A stretch of DNA of 11,106 nucleotides from Caulobacteraceae bacterium (GTDB taxonomy: Bacteria; Pseudomonadota; Alphaproteobacteria; Caulobacterales; Caulobacteraceae), in contig JACDGF010000032.1 of NCBI GenBank assembly GCA_013815405.1, positions 1 to 11,106 of the forward strand, in the 5' to 3' direction. Shown in pieces: positions 1-6,614 of the stretch (its first letter is position 1; every line of letters begins with the position of its first letter). Under the pieces are notes generated by a model. It was given only the letters and a program-made list of their open reading frames with translations. It had not been told where the DNA came from and ran no database searches. Both the position numbers and the translations under genes were made by a program.

Positions 1-640
1 AGAACGCCCGGCGCGCTGCGCAATGCGGCGGCTCCGCGCACCCGGCTCTTGCCAGCCACCACCAAGAAGGATCAGATCAACCCCGGACTCTCATTATGAC
101 TGGATGAGAAACGGGGGTCAGGTCAGGGAGAGGGACTTGGCACCGGCATTGGCGCCGGCGCGGAGTCGGCTGGCGCCTGGTCTGGGTACACTATCTGTGC
201 GGCGGCGGAGCCAAGGCCAATGCCGCTCAGCACCGCGCCCGCCGCAACCTACCAGGAAGCCATTCCTCTGGGCCAAGAGCGGCGGTCCGACGTCTTCTTC
301 ATCCAGGGAGGCCCTAAAAAACTCGAAACTGCCGACTAATTCCGCCCTAGCAGAACTCGATCGGAGGGCTAACGCACCTTGCAGCTATTACCAAGAGACG
401 CAGTCAAACGAGCCAGCTTGTTTGAACGCACACTATCGCCCCGAGCCGGTGACCTTGAGCGAGCTGTTGGAATAGGGGAAGGGTGCGCATTCAAACGGCC
501 AAGAGGCCGCGCCCAACCCGCGGCCCAATACTTCTTCGACAGTGCCGAGGAGACCCATCGGCCGCCGTACGACGCAGCGTGTAATGGGAACAAACTGGCC
601 CTCCCTGGGTTCATGTGTCGCATTCAGGAGAGAGACCCCC
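1..640. other. Left region without a recognisable gene
   Basis: I see no gene I can support here. Open frames exist on both strands, but their translations are rich in Arg, Pro and Ser, lack any domain and have no convincing ribosome binding site, as expected from random open frames in GC-rich DNA. No tRNA-like cloverleaf or inverted-repeat element was found. The only signal is the candidate stress promoter at 587-611 next to the following gene. Confidence 0.5.
587..611 (+). promoter_or_regulatory. Candidate EcfG (general stress sigma) promoter of the DUF892 gene
   Basis: GGAAC at 587-591 is followed after 16 bases by GGTT at 608-611. The alphaproteobacterial EcfG/SigT consensus is GGAAC, 16-17 bases, CGTT, so there is one mismatch in the -10 element. 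Transcription would start near 618, giving a leader of about 23 bases that contains the ribosome binding site AGGAG at 626-630 of the gene at 641. Placement and the stress-type product support the call; the motif alone is short enough to occur by chance. Confidence 0.4.
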
Positions 641-1144
641 ATGTCCGGCACCGAAACGCTCACGGAAATCTACATCGACGAGCTTCGCGACCTATGGTCG
701 GCGAACGATCAGATGACCGGCGCCCTGAAACAACTTTCGCAGAAGGCCGGCAATCCCAAACTAAAGGCCATGCTCGAAAGGTCGGTGGGGGGAGTGGCCA
801 AGCACACTGAAGTCTTGAAAAGCCTCATTGACGCCAACGACGGCAAACACTCCAAGGATCATTGCAAGGGGATGGAGGGTCTTGTGGCGGAGGCCAGGAA
901 GCACGCCATCGACGCCCACATCAAGGACGATGACGCCCGCGACGTGATCATCGTGGCCCAGTACCAGCGCATGTCTCACTACGGGCTGGCGGGCTTCGGC
1001 ACGGCCGAAGCTTATGCCCGGGCCCTGGGGCGGTCAGGGGACGAAGCCAGGCTGAAGGCCATGACCGGCGAGATCTATCAGGCCGACGAGTTCGCGACCG
1101 CGCTCGCCGAACAGTCGGTCAATTTGGCGGCTAAGCGCGGGTAA
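641..1144 (+). CDS. DUF892 (YciE/YciF-like) ferritin-like protein
   Basis: The 167-residue product matches the DUF892 family (PF05974) in length and pattern; E. coli YciE and YciF have about the same size. Seen: the N-terminal helix signature ELRDLW at residues 14-19, a GM-GL segment at 78-82, and the late helix SHYGLAGFGTAEAYARALG at 112-130. The family folds as a four-helix, ferritin-like bundle and is often stress-induced; its biochemical role is poorly defined, with metal binding or oxidative-stress functions proposed. In most members I know, the late helix reads E-H-Y-E, whereas here the two Glu positions are Ser112 and Gly115, so the usual di-metal site may be altered. The start at 641 is preferred because AGGAG lies 10 bases upstream; an ATG at 542 in the same frame would add 33 residues without family similarity. 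A candidate EcfG promoter sits just upstream. It is probably transcribed alone or with the next gene, 100 bases downstream. Confidence 0.9.
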   Translation: MSGTETLTEIYIDELRDLWSANDQMTGALKQLSQKAGNPKLKAMLERSVGGVAKHTEVLKSLIDANDGKHSKDHCKGMEGLVAEARKHAIDAHIKDDDARDVIIVAQYQRMSHYGLAGFGTAEAYARALGRSGDEARLKAMTGEIYQADEFATALAEQSVNLAAKRG

Positions 1145-1244
1145 CCGCTTCGCCGGGCGGGCTTGCGGTCCGGTCGGGGCTGATCATCTTCTTAGCCAGC
1201 CCGGACCCGACCCGCACCCTTCCCGTGTTTGGAGATTTTTACGA

Positions 1245-1649
1245 ATGCAACTTCCCAGAGGCGCCACGGTCGCCGTCGCTGATGGTGAACGGCTCAACCT
1301 GTTTCGCAACAGCGGCGATGAAACCAATCCCAAGCTGACAGCGCTGCCGACGCCGCACATCCAAAGCGCGAACAAGGGATCGGGCGGGCGGCATGAAAAC
1401 AGCTCTGCCAACCCCGACCACAACCAGGTCGATGAGGACGGTTTCGCGGCGGGTATCGCCCAGTTGCTCAACCGGCGGGTGATGGACGGGAAGATCACCG
1501 GCCTTGTCGTCATCGCCGCGCTGCGCACGCTTGGTGAGTTGCGCAAGCACTATCACCAAACCCTGTCGGCCAAGCTCGTCGGCGAGATCGCCAAGGACCT
1601 CACCGGCCATCCGGTGCAAGATGTTGAGAAGGCGATCGCCGCTGCCTGA
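1245..1649 (+). CDS. Host attachment family protein (BaeRF12-type)
   Basis: The 134-residue product resembles the alphaproteobacterial 'host attachment protein' family (PF10116; also described as bacterial archaeo-eukaryotic release factor family 12). Seen: N-terminal beta strand TVAVADGERLNLFRN at residues 8-22, the segment KGSGGRHENSSANPDHNQVD near 44-63, and the C-terminal block RTLGELRKHYHQTLSAKLVG at 94-113 followed by EIAKDLTGHPV. The name comes from work on plant attachment in Agrobacterium; a general role is not settled, and the release-factor-like fold suggests a ribosome or RNA link. The length is usual for the family. The ATG at 1245 has GGAG at 1231-1234, ten bases upstream. It lies 100 bases after the DUF892 gene in the same direction, so co-transcription is possible. 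No EcfG-like site with an intact GGAAC was found in the gap. Confidence 0.87.
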   Translation: MQLPRGATVAVADGERLNLFRNSGDETNPKLTALPTPHIQSANKGSGGRHENSSANPDHNQVDEDGFAAGIAQLLNRRVMDGKITGLVVIAALRTLGELRKHYHQTLSAKLVGEIAKDLTGHPVQDVEKAIAAA

Positions 1650-1879
1650 TCGGGCGCCACATGAGCAGAGCGAGCGGCTGCCCGGGGCCAGACGATGAGC
1701 GGTTTAGGCAGGCGCCAGAAAGTGCTAGCCGTTCCGCGCCCGGCTATGAAGCATCTCCGTCGGCCGAAAGGCGTCCAGCCAGGGTAATTACCGCCGCGGG
1801 ATTGGGCAAGCCCAACCTCCTGGCGAAGGCATTTCCAACCCGTCTGTGCGCCCTGGTCGAGATCGAAGCCCAGACTGGG
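1650..1879. other. Gap between converging genes
   Basis: This stretch separates the host attachment gene from the converging surface-protein remnant. A plus-strand frame opens at 1661, but its translation has no domain and no clear ribosome binding site. I see no strong hairpin followed by a T run, so the terminators of the two flanking units are not visible. Confidence 0.4.
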
Positions 1880-3109
1880 CTAGGCCATCGCCATCCTGGG
1901 AACTGATAGCATCGCCGGACGGGCGAAATGGGTGTCGTTGGCGAGTTGCGCCGGGCCGCCCGGGTGGGCGCCGAAGCTGGCCATGGCGGCGATGAACGGG
2001 TGGGCCCCCGGGGCGGTCAGCGTCGCATCCGTCGCAGCGGGGTCGTGGACGAGGACTTTGCCGTTGCCATCGTTGGCTACGACAAAGGTCGAGGTATGAT
2101 AGTCCCCGACCAGGTTGATGTGCGCGGTGTGGATACCGTCTGTCACGGTCAGCACCCCGCCGGTGTGCGAACCGTTGTCCACGAAGCTCGCCTGGCCCGC
2201 CTTCCCGGTGAACTTGATGTCGGCAAGATCGAGGAAGGTCCCGCCTGCCTGGGAAAAGCCGATGATGGTGGCGGTGTAGGCCTGGGACTTGGCCAATTCC
2301 AGGGTCCCGCTCGAACCGGTGAAGGCGACGTCCTGATTGAAGCTGGACATGAACTCCAGGCTTCCGGCGGCGATCGCGGCCGAGCCCTTGCCGTTCACCG
2401 CCTCATAGTCGATCAGGGTTCCGCCGTTCGCCTCCAGCAGGCCGGTGTTCTTGACCTTGGCGGTGATGGTGAGCGCTCCGGCCCCGTCGGCGGCGATCAC
2501 ACCGCTGTTGGTCACCGCGCTCTGGATCAGGATGCCGCCCGAGCCGAGCGCGCGGATTTCGCCGGCGTTGATGATCGCGGTCGAACCGGTGTCGATGGTC
2601 AGGCCGGTCGCGCCGGGTTCCTCGATGAAGCCTTTGGACTGGTTGACCAGGGTCATCTGGCCGCCGCCGATCTGGCCGTCGCCAGCGATGGTGTTGTCGA
2701 CGTTGCTCAAGGTGTCGGAGAAGGTGGGGCCGGTGATCAAGCTTCCGGGGACATCGGCGAGCGAGAGGCTCCCGCCTCCCTGCAGGGTGAGATTGCCGGA
2801 CACCACCAGGGCCGACCCAGAGGAGGTTCCCGCGAGCGCGATCGCGCCTGTATTGTCGATCACGCCCGTGGCGGCAAGGGAATCGCCGTCGATCACCTTC
2901 AACTCGCCCTGGTTGTGCACGGTGGAGCCGGAGCCATCGAGGGCCGAGCCTCCGGAAGCCTCGACCACCCCCGTGCCGGCGGTGTTCAACGTACCGCCTA
3001 TGATCATCGCGCTTTCCAGGCGCACGATGGAGCCTGTCGCGGCCTTGATCACGCCGCCGCCGGATCCGTCTACCGTGGTGGCCGCGATGTCGAGCCCCGC
3101 CGCGCCGCG
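1880..3109 (-). pseudogene. 5'-truncated beta-helix repeat surface protein (C-terminal remnant)
   Basis: The frame encodes about 400 residues rich in Gly, Ala, Thr, Ser, Asn and Val with repeated short strands such as NTGAIAL, NSGVIAADGAG and NTGLLEANGG. This pattern is typical of large secreted beta-strand-repeat or autotransporter-like passenger proteins. The C-terminal part (YTATIIGFSQAGGTFLDLADI, then a stretch ending in GKVLVHDP) resembles the conserved tail of such proteins in Caulobacterales and other alphaproteobacteria. No signal peptide or real start exists. The first start codon is a GTG at 3052 without a ribosome binding site, while repeat-like sequence (LDIAATTVDGSGGG) continues in frame upstream to about 3109, then loses its character before a stop at 3134-3136. 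Members are normally several hundred to thousands of residues long with an N-terminal export signal, so this looks like a remnant left by a deletion or rearrangement. No autotransporter beta-barrel is present. Expression by read-through from the small gene upstream is possible but there is no evidence for it. Confidence 0.6.
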
Positions 3110-3309
3110 GCTCTCTTCCGCGTGAGTTCCTGCTTATGAGCGAGGTGATGGCCGATAACGCACCCGGCGGCCGCGCCCAAAAGAACGTGGTGATGGGCGT
3201 AGTGGCCCGCGACGCCGCCGACCAACGCGCCCTTTACGCAACCTTTGGCGTCAGCGGATCCGGCTCCGACCGACACGGCGAGGGCTAGAATGATGGCGGC
3301 GGTTTTCAT
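3070..3309 (-). CDS. Small secreted glycine-zipper protein
   Basis: The 79-residue product begins with a clear signal peptide (residues 1-21, hydrophobic AAIILALAVSVGAG, cleavage after ADA). It is followed by the Gly/Ala-rich repeat GCVKGALVGGVAGHYAHHHVLLGAAAGCVIGHH at 23-55, which has the GxxxG-type spacing of glycine-zipper proteins and two cysteines (Cys24, Cys50). Such small periplasmic or outer-membrane-associated proteins are common in Caulobacterales; function unknown. The ATG at 3309 is supported by AGGAA about seven bases upstream and by a perfect EcfG consensus promoter at 3343-3368. The last 15 or so residues (RAAARRGSTSRPPR) overlap, in another frame, sequence that belongs to the neighbouring repeat protein, so the natural C-terminus may have been replaced at a deletion junction. 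The zipper domain itself looks intact. Confidence 0.75.
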   Translation of the reverse strand: MKTAAIILALAVSVGAGSADAKGCVKGALVGGVAGHYAHHHVLLGAAAGCVIGHHLAHKQELTRKRAAARRGSTSRPPR

Positions 3310-3342
3310 TTCCGGTTCCTTTGGATGAGAAAGATGCGCCGG

Positions 3343-3368
3343 AACGCGCCCAACTAAGCGAAAGTTCC
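3343..3368 (-). promoter_or_regulatory. EcfG (general stress sigma) consensus promoter
   Basis: On the minus strand GGAAC (3368-3364) is followed by exactly 17 bases and CGTT (3346-3343), a full match to the alphaproteobacterial EcfG/SigT consensus. Transcription would start near 3335, about 26 bases before the ATG of the glycine-zipper gene at 3309, leaving room for its ribosome binding site. The site is also nearly symmetrical: the plus strand reads GGAAC (3341-3345), 17 bases, AGTT (3363-3366), so weak rightward activity is conceivable. A primer extension or a sigma-factor mutant expression comparison would decide. Confidence 0.6.
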
Positions 3369-3593
3369 AGCACTACCGCCTATGCAGCAGGGCGATCGAG
3401 ACGACCCTAACGGGCGGAAGACTTGTGTTCGGCGTTTCCTCCGTGACGTTCAGCGGCGGCGCTGTGCCGGAGCGCGCACAACGGAACCGCCAGAAAGTTG
3501 CCAGGTCGGTTGGGCGACCCGGATCGACCGGGCGAAGCAAGGCCCCCTGATCACAACCTAGGTCACCAGCCACTGGACCCTCCTCGCCCCGAC
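3369..3593. other. No gene seen
   Basis: This stretch lies upstream of the stress promoter and holds no frame with a recognisable product. A minus-strand frame at 3373-3573 gives a low-complexity Arg/Pro-rich translation with no domain and no ribosome binding site. Confidence 0.4.
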
Positions 3594-3734
3594 GTGGGGA
3601 TCGAGATCGGGGCGGCGATCCTCATCGTCCTGGTCGCATGCCTGGTGGCCAAGCTGGTCAAGTCCGACGACCCGCCGTCCCCATGGCCGAGTGAATTACC
3701 CGCCGCAGGCGCGGGATACGTAAGCCGTCTTTGA
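3594..3734 (+). CDS. Possible small membrane protein
   Basis: A GTG-started frame would encode 46 residues with one strong membrane segment (GAAILIVLVACLVAKLV, about residues 5-21) followed by a charged and proline-rich tail (KSDDPPSPWPSE). Single-span microproteins of this shape are common in bacteria, and this is the only reason to list it. There is no clear Shine-Dalgarno sequence before the GTG, and I recognise no family. It lies about 225 bases to the right of the quasi-symmetrical EcfG site, in the direction of its weaker plus-strand version. It may be chance. Confidence 0.2.
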   Translation: MGIEIGAAILIVLVACLVAKLVKSDDPPSPWPSELPAAGAGYVSRL

Positions 3735-4282
3735 TCTCCTGCGCGACAGGAGCCCACCAAAAAAGGGGTCGGCGCAGGATTGAAGTCCGTGCCCGGGCCC
3801 AGGAGAGACATTTATCCGCTCCTACCAAGGAGCCGCGTATTCGTTTCCCGAGTCCAGTCGGCCCAGCAACGATGTCCGTGGGGACCGATGTGGGTGCCTG
3901 GTGGGCAGGGGCCAAAATCGCTCGCGCAAGCGTTCAGCGACAGTATTGCGGCGAGGGCGACAAGGGATTTAACAAGCACGTGCATGACGTGGATCCTTCA
4001 CTTGCTGTCCCGCGTTCCCCGAAATACAAGCGGAGCCGCCGGACAGTCAACCCACGACGGTCTCAGAGCCTGACCCAAAGGCGCTGGTCCGGAGGTTCGT
4101 GTCGTGATTCACCGGCTTGCTGCCTGGGCGCAGCTAGGCACATGGCGCGAAGTTGCGTTGTGAGTCCGCGTCCGGCGAGGTGGGCGCTGACCGCCTCATA
4201 CCCCTCCATGGAGAGTCGGCTCGCCGACAAGCATTCCATAGGTTGCCTCGCTCATGGTGATCGTGTCCCCTCCGAGCCCGCC
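3735..4282. other. Gap downstream of the channel gene; only weak micro-ORFs
   Basis: No gene is recognised. Long plus-strand frames here run antisense into the channel gene and have implausible, Arg-rich translations. On the minus strand, just after the channel gene, a 19-codon frame (4255-4196) starts with ATG behind GGAGGGG and gives MSEATYGMLVGEPTLHGGV. A second frame (4209-4063, 48 codons) begins MEGYEAVSAHLAGRGL with GC-rich third positions. They overlap in different frames, which could mean one short gene with a frameshift or nothing at all. Confidence 0.3.
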
Positions 4283-5488
4283 CTACCTCAGGCTGTCACG
4301 GAGCCGACGCGCCGGGGTCCCGCCACGACGCCGCGGAACGCGGGCCGCCGACGCGACGCTACCGTCGGCGAGGCCCTCGACAAGCCGCCGGGCGATGATT
4401 CCACGCGAGCCCCGTTCCCAATGGTCTGGCCCGTCATCTTGGGTTGCTATCCATCCGGGAAGCGGCAACAGCAGGTGTTCGGCCAAGCCCTGCAGAAGAG
4501 GTTCATAGGTTGCGCGCACGGCGGCCAGGGTCTCGGGGGCCTGTTCGCCCCCGTTCCATGCCAAGCCGACTTTTTCGAAAGACAGCATCATGCTGGCGTA
4601 GTCGTCGTCAGTCAGACGCGGCGGGTCGATCGACTTGATAGGAGACACCTGTAGCGACCGCGCCAACTCGACGATGACCCCCCGAAGCATGGCGAAGGTC
4701 ATGCGAGCCTGAAGCGGCTTGATATCCTCGACTCCAATGAGGATCAGAGTGCAAGTGTCCATGATGGCGGCGAGCGCGCCCAACCACGACTGGTCGTCGT
4801 GTTGCGAGCGGTAATAGGCGAGCATCGGGTAGGAGAGATGGCTCTCCAGGAGATCCGCTCCCCAGATCTCCCACACCCGCAATAGGTCGTCGACCTTGTC
4901 CAACCCGCCGCTCTCCGCGTGGCGGCAAAGCATGGTCGTCGCGGTGGGCGGCGAGCCGGCCCGGCCGTCCAGCTGGATGACGTGGGCTTCCCGGCGGGAG
5001 AACAGTTGATAGAGCACCGGCAGATAGCCGATGACGATGGCGATCAGGCCGAACCCGGCGCCGGCCTCGAACACGGCCAAGGCGCGAGCCCAGGAGGTCT
5101 GGGGTACGACATCGCCATAGCCCAAGGTGAAAAAGGTGACCCCGCTCATGTAGATCTGTTCGCCGAGGTCTGAGGTGGCACCCTGGCCATGGCCTTCCTG
5201 GGCGACCCACTGGAGGAGGCCGAAGGCTATGATCAGGCTCACCGCCCACAGGGAGAACAGCAAGGTCATCGACAGGGCGCCGAAGATGCTGAGGAACCGC
5301 TCTCTGCGCGCACCGGCCGGTGTCGCCCGCGCAAGACGGGTCCACGTGGCCCAGGTGGCGCGGAAGTATATACCCGTCAGCCGCCACCGCCGACTGACGC
5401 GCCGAGGCAGCAACATGACCTCGAACGCGTCCTGGAGGACGAAGGCGAGCACGAGGAAAGCCAGGAGAAGAGCCAGCAGCGCGGTCAT
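4283..5488 (-). CDS. Potassium channel family protein (Ion_trans_2 pore)
   Basis: The 401-residue product has the pore signature TLGYGD at residues 121-126, which is the potassium selectivity filter. It is preceded by a pore helix (SGVTFF) and flanked by membrane helices at about 67-92 and 133-160, with another N-terminal helix at 2-18. The pore pair corresponds to the Ion_trans_2 family (PF07885). The remaining 230 or so residues are predicted cytoplasmic and helical, with no RCK/TrkA-N nucleotide-binding motif (GxGxxG) visible, so the gating domain is of an unassigned kind. It probably forms a tetrameric K+ channel in the inner membrane. The start at 5488 is chosen because AGGAT lies eight bases upstream and the protein then begins with the first membrane helix; an ATG at 5521 (MGMRSRPK) is the alternative. 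The frame is open back to 5866, but that extension has no protein-like character. A near-consensus EcfG site precedes it. Confidence 0.85.
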   Translation of the reverse strand: MTALLALLLAFLVLAFVLQDAFEVMLLPRRVSRRWRLTGIYFRATWATWTRLARATPAGARRERFLSIFGALSMTLLFSLWAVSLIIAFGLLQWVAQEGHGQGATSDLGEQIYMSGVTFFTLGYGDVVPQTSWARALAVFEAGAGFGLIAIVIGYLPVLYQLFSRREAHVIQLDGRAGSPPTATTMLCRHAESGGLDKVDDLLRVWEIWGADLLESHLSYPMLAYYRSQHDDQSWLGALAAIMDTCTLILIGVEDIKPLQARMTFAMLRGVIVELARSLQVSPIKSIDPPRLTDDDYASMMLSFEKVGLAWNGGEQAPETLAAVRATYEPLLQGLAEHLLLPLPGWIATQDDGPDHWERGSRGIIARRLVEGLADGSVASAARVPRRRGGTPARRLRDSLR

Positions 5489-5540
5489 AGACGGAATCCT
5501 GATTTTGGGGCGTGATCGCATACCCATCCCCACCGGGACC

Positions 5541-5565
5541 AATGGCTCATTCGCTTGACCGTTCC
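5541..5565 (-). promoter_or_regulatory. Candidate EcfG-like promoter of the channel gene
   Basis: On the minus strand GGAAC (5565-5561) is followed after 16 bases by CATT (5544-5541), one mismatch from the EcfG -10 element CGTT. Transcription would begin near 5533, which favours translation of the channel from the ATG at 5488 with a leader of about 45 bases; the alternative ATG at 5521 would leave only about a dozen bases. Confidence 0.28.
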
Positions 5566-5951
5566 GGATGATCGTGCTGCCACAATGCCCCGTCCGCGAC
5601 TCAGTACGTCCGCGCAGGCGATCGGGCGGCGGTCCGCGACCTTGGAGCCCGCAAACGGAAATGGCCCTCCCTGGCCGCCCCTGAGTCAGCGCGCCCCAAT
5701 CATGCCGAGTCTGGGCTGGCGCACGCACCTTCTGCGGGTGATCTCTCGCGCGCGGCGTGACAGAGCGCGCGAAGTTGTCGGGAAATCGCCTGTCCGGAAA
5801 TCTACGCCTGGGCGTCGGCGAAGCCTTCCCGAACCAGTTGGATTCGGATCGAGGTGAAGTCCTCATGTTCGCCGGATCGGGCGAAGTTGGAATGCTAGTT
5901 GGACGATGGTGGGTTCACTGGTCATCGTGCTGGACCGTCACTGACGCTCTG
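5566..5951. other. No gene seen
   Basis: The stretch lies between the channel promoter and the end of the small membrane protein gene. The minus-strand frame that continues upstream from the channel gene (to 5866) is open but its translation is Arg/Pro-rich with no domain, and plus-strand frames are equally unconvincing. No terminator-like hairpin with a T run was seen. Confidence 0.4.
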
Positions 5952-6116
5952 TCAGCGCACACCACTATCGGCGTTTGGTGGCGCCGGGAGACGCAATAGC
6001 CGTGGCCGCTGGCGGGCGCCCGCGCTTGCACTCGGATCAAATCCGAACCGCATCGCCATCACCGCCACGAATGCGGCGATGACAAGCAGGCCCACAATCA
6101 TCCAGACGAGCGGCAT
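5952..6116 (-). CDS. Small single-span membrane protein
   Basis: The 54-residue product starts with a strong membrane helix (MPLVWMIVGLLVIAAFVAVMAM, residues 1-22) followed by a basic, proline-rich tail. I recognise no family. Its ATG overlaps the stop codon of the upstream frame as TGATG (6118-6114), the classic arrangement for translational coupling, and GAAGGG lies about ten bases upstream. The overlap is the best evidence that both frames are or were genes. It probably sits in the inner membrane with its tail in the cytoplasm, by the positive-inside rule. Confidence 0.45.
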   Translation of the reverse strand: MPLVWMIVGLLVIAAFVAVMAMRFGFDPSASAGARQRPRLLRLPAPPNADSGVR

Positions 6117-6558
6117 CAAGGTGGCCCTTCGTTGGGCTCGGACCTCCTCGCCCGGTGGACCTGGGCGCTGGCGAGCTGGGCTTCGATATCGTCGTCCGGT
6201 ACCAGTGCGGACAACTCGGCCATGGCCGCACTTTTGTCCGCGCCGCTGTGCGCAGTGTCGCACCGCTGTTCGCAGGCCTGCTGGTTTTGCGCCAGCCGGC
6301 ACCGACCAGGGCCGGATCCAGCGATCCATCGCTGAATCTCTCTAACAAACCGCCCGTGATCGCGCGCCTGACCAGGCTGTCGACGCACCCGTCACGGCGG
6401 GCGAATTCCCGGATCGCGATCCCGATCACCGCGCGCGCCTGGTCGAACAGAAACCCCTCTCCGCGCTCCCCGCCAACGGTGGGCCGCGAATAACGTATCA
6501 GGGTTCTTCCGTTCACCGTCCTCGGCGCCAGGAAGGGATTCGCCCGCGAGTCAGGCAA
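6116..6558 (-). pseudogene. Unknown gene, apparently frameshifted
   Basis: Two minus-strand frames together look like one gene. From 6558 to about 6290 one frame reads protein-like sequence (TVNGRTLIRYSRPTVGGER, then FLFDQARAVIGIAIREFARR) with GC-rich third positions. From about 6290 to 6116 the coding character moves to another frame (AQNQQACEQRCDTAHSGADK, then MAELSALVPDDDIEAQLASA). Joining them needs a one-base backward shift, possibly at the AAAA run near 6290. The product would be about 146 residues, with two close cysteines (ACEQRC) and an acidic helix near the end; I recognise no family. The leftmost start codon is a TTG at 6558; the frame is open further upstream, into the start of the divergent kinase gene, without an ATG. 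It may be a true frameshift, a sequencing error or, less likely, programmed slippage. The stop overlaps the next gene by TGATG. Confidence 0.4.
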
Positions 6559-6614
6559 CCCCTCGCCTCTCGCACCGTTGATCCAGGTCCGGAACTTCAG
6601 GCGAAGGGCCTTGC

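Noticed and set aside
1172..1244. EcfG-like site before the host attachment gene (GGACC then CGTG)
   Set aside because: The -35 and -10 elements each have a mismatch, too weak to report as a promoter.
1928..3139. 403-residue plus-strand frame
   Set aside because: It is antisense to the beta-repeat remnant. Its Gly/Asp/Val-rich translation is the mirror of the repeat codons and has no domain or ribosome binding site.
3731..4654. 307-residue plus-strand frame
   Set aside because: It runs antisense into the channel gene; the translation is Arg/Pro/Ser-rich without domain or start signal.
4608..5387. 259-residue minus-strand frame
   Set aside because: It is a frame-shifted shadow of the K+ channel gene, which has the real pore motif.
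5489..5866. N-terminal extension of the channel protein
   Set aside because: The frame is open but the 126 residues look random, and a ribosome binding site plus a promoter candidate support a start at 5488.
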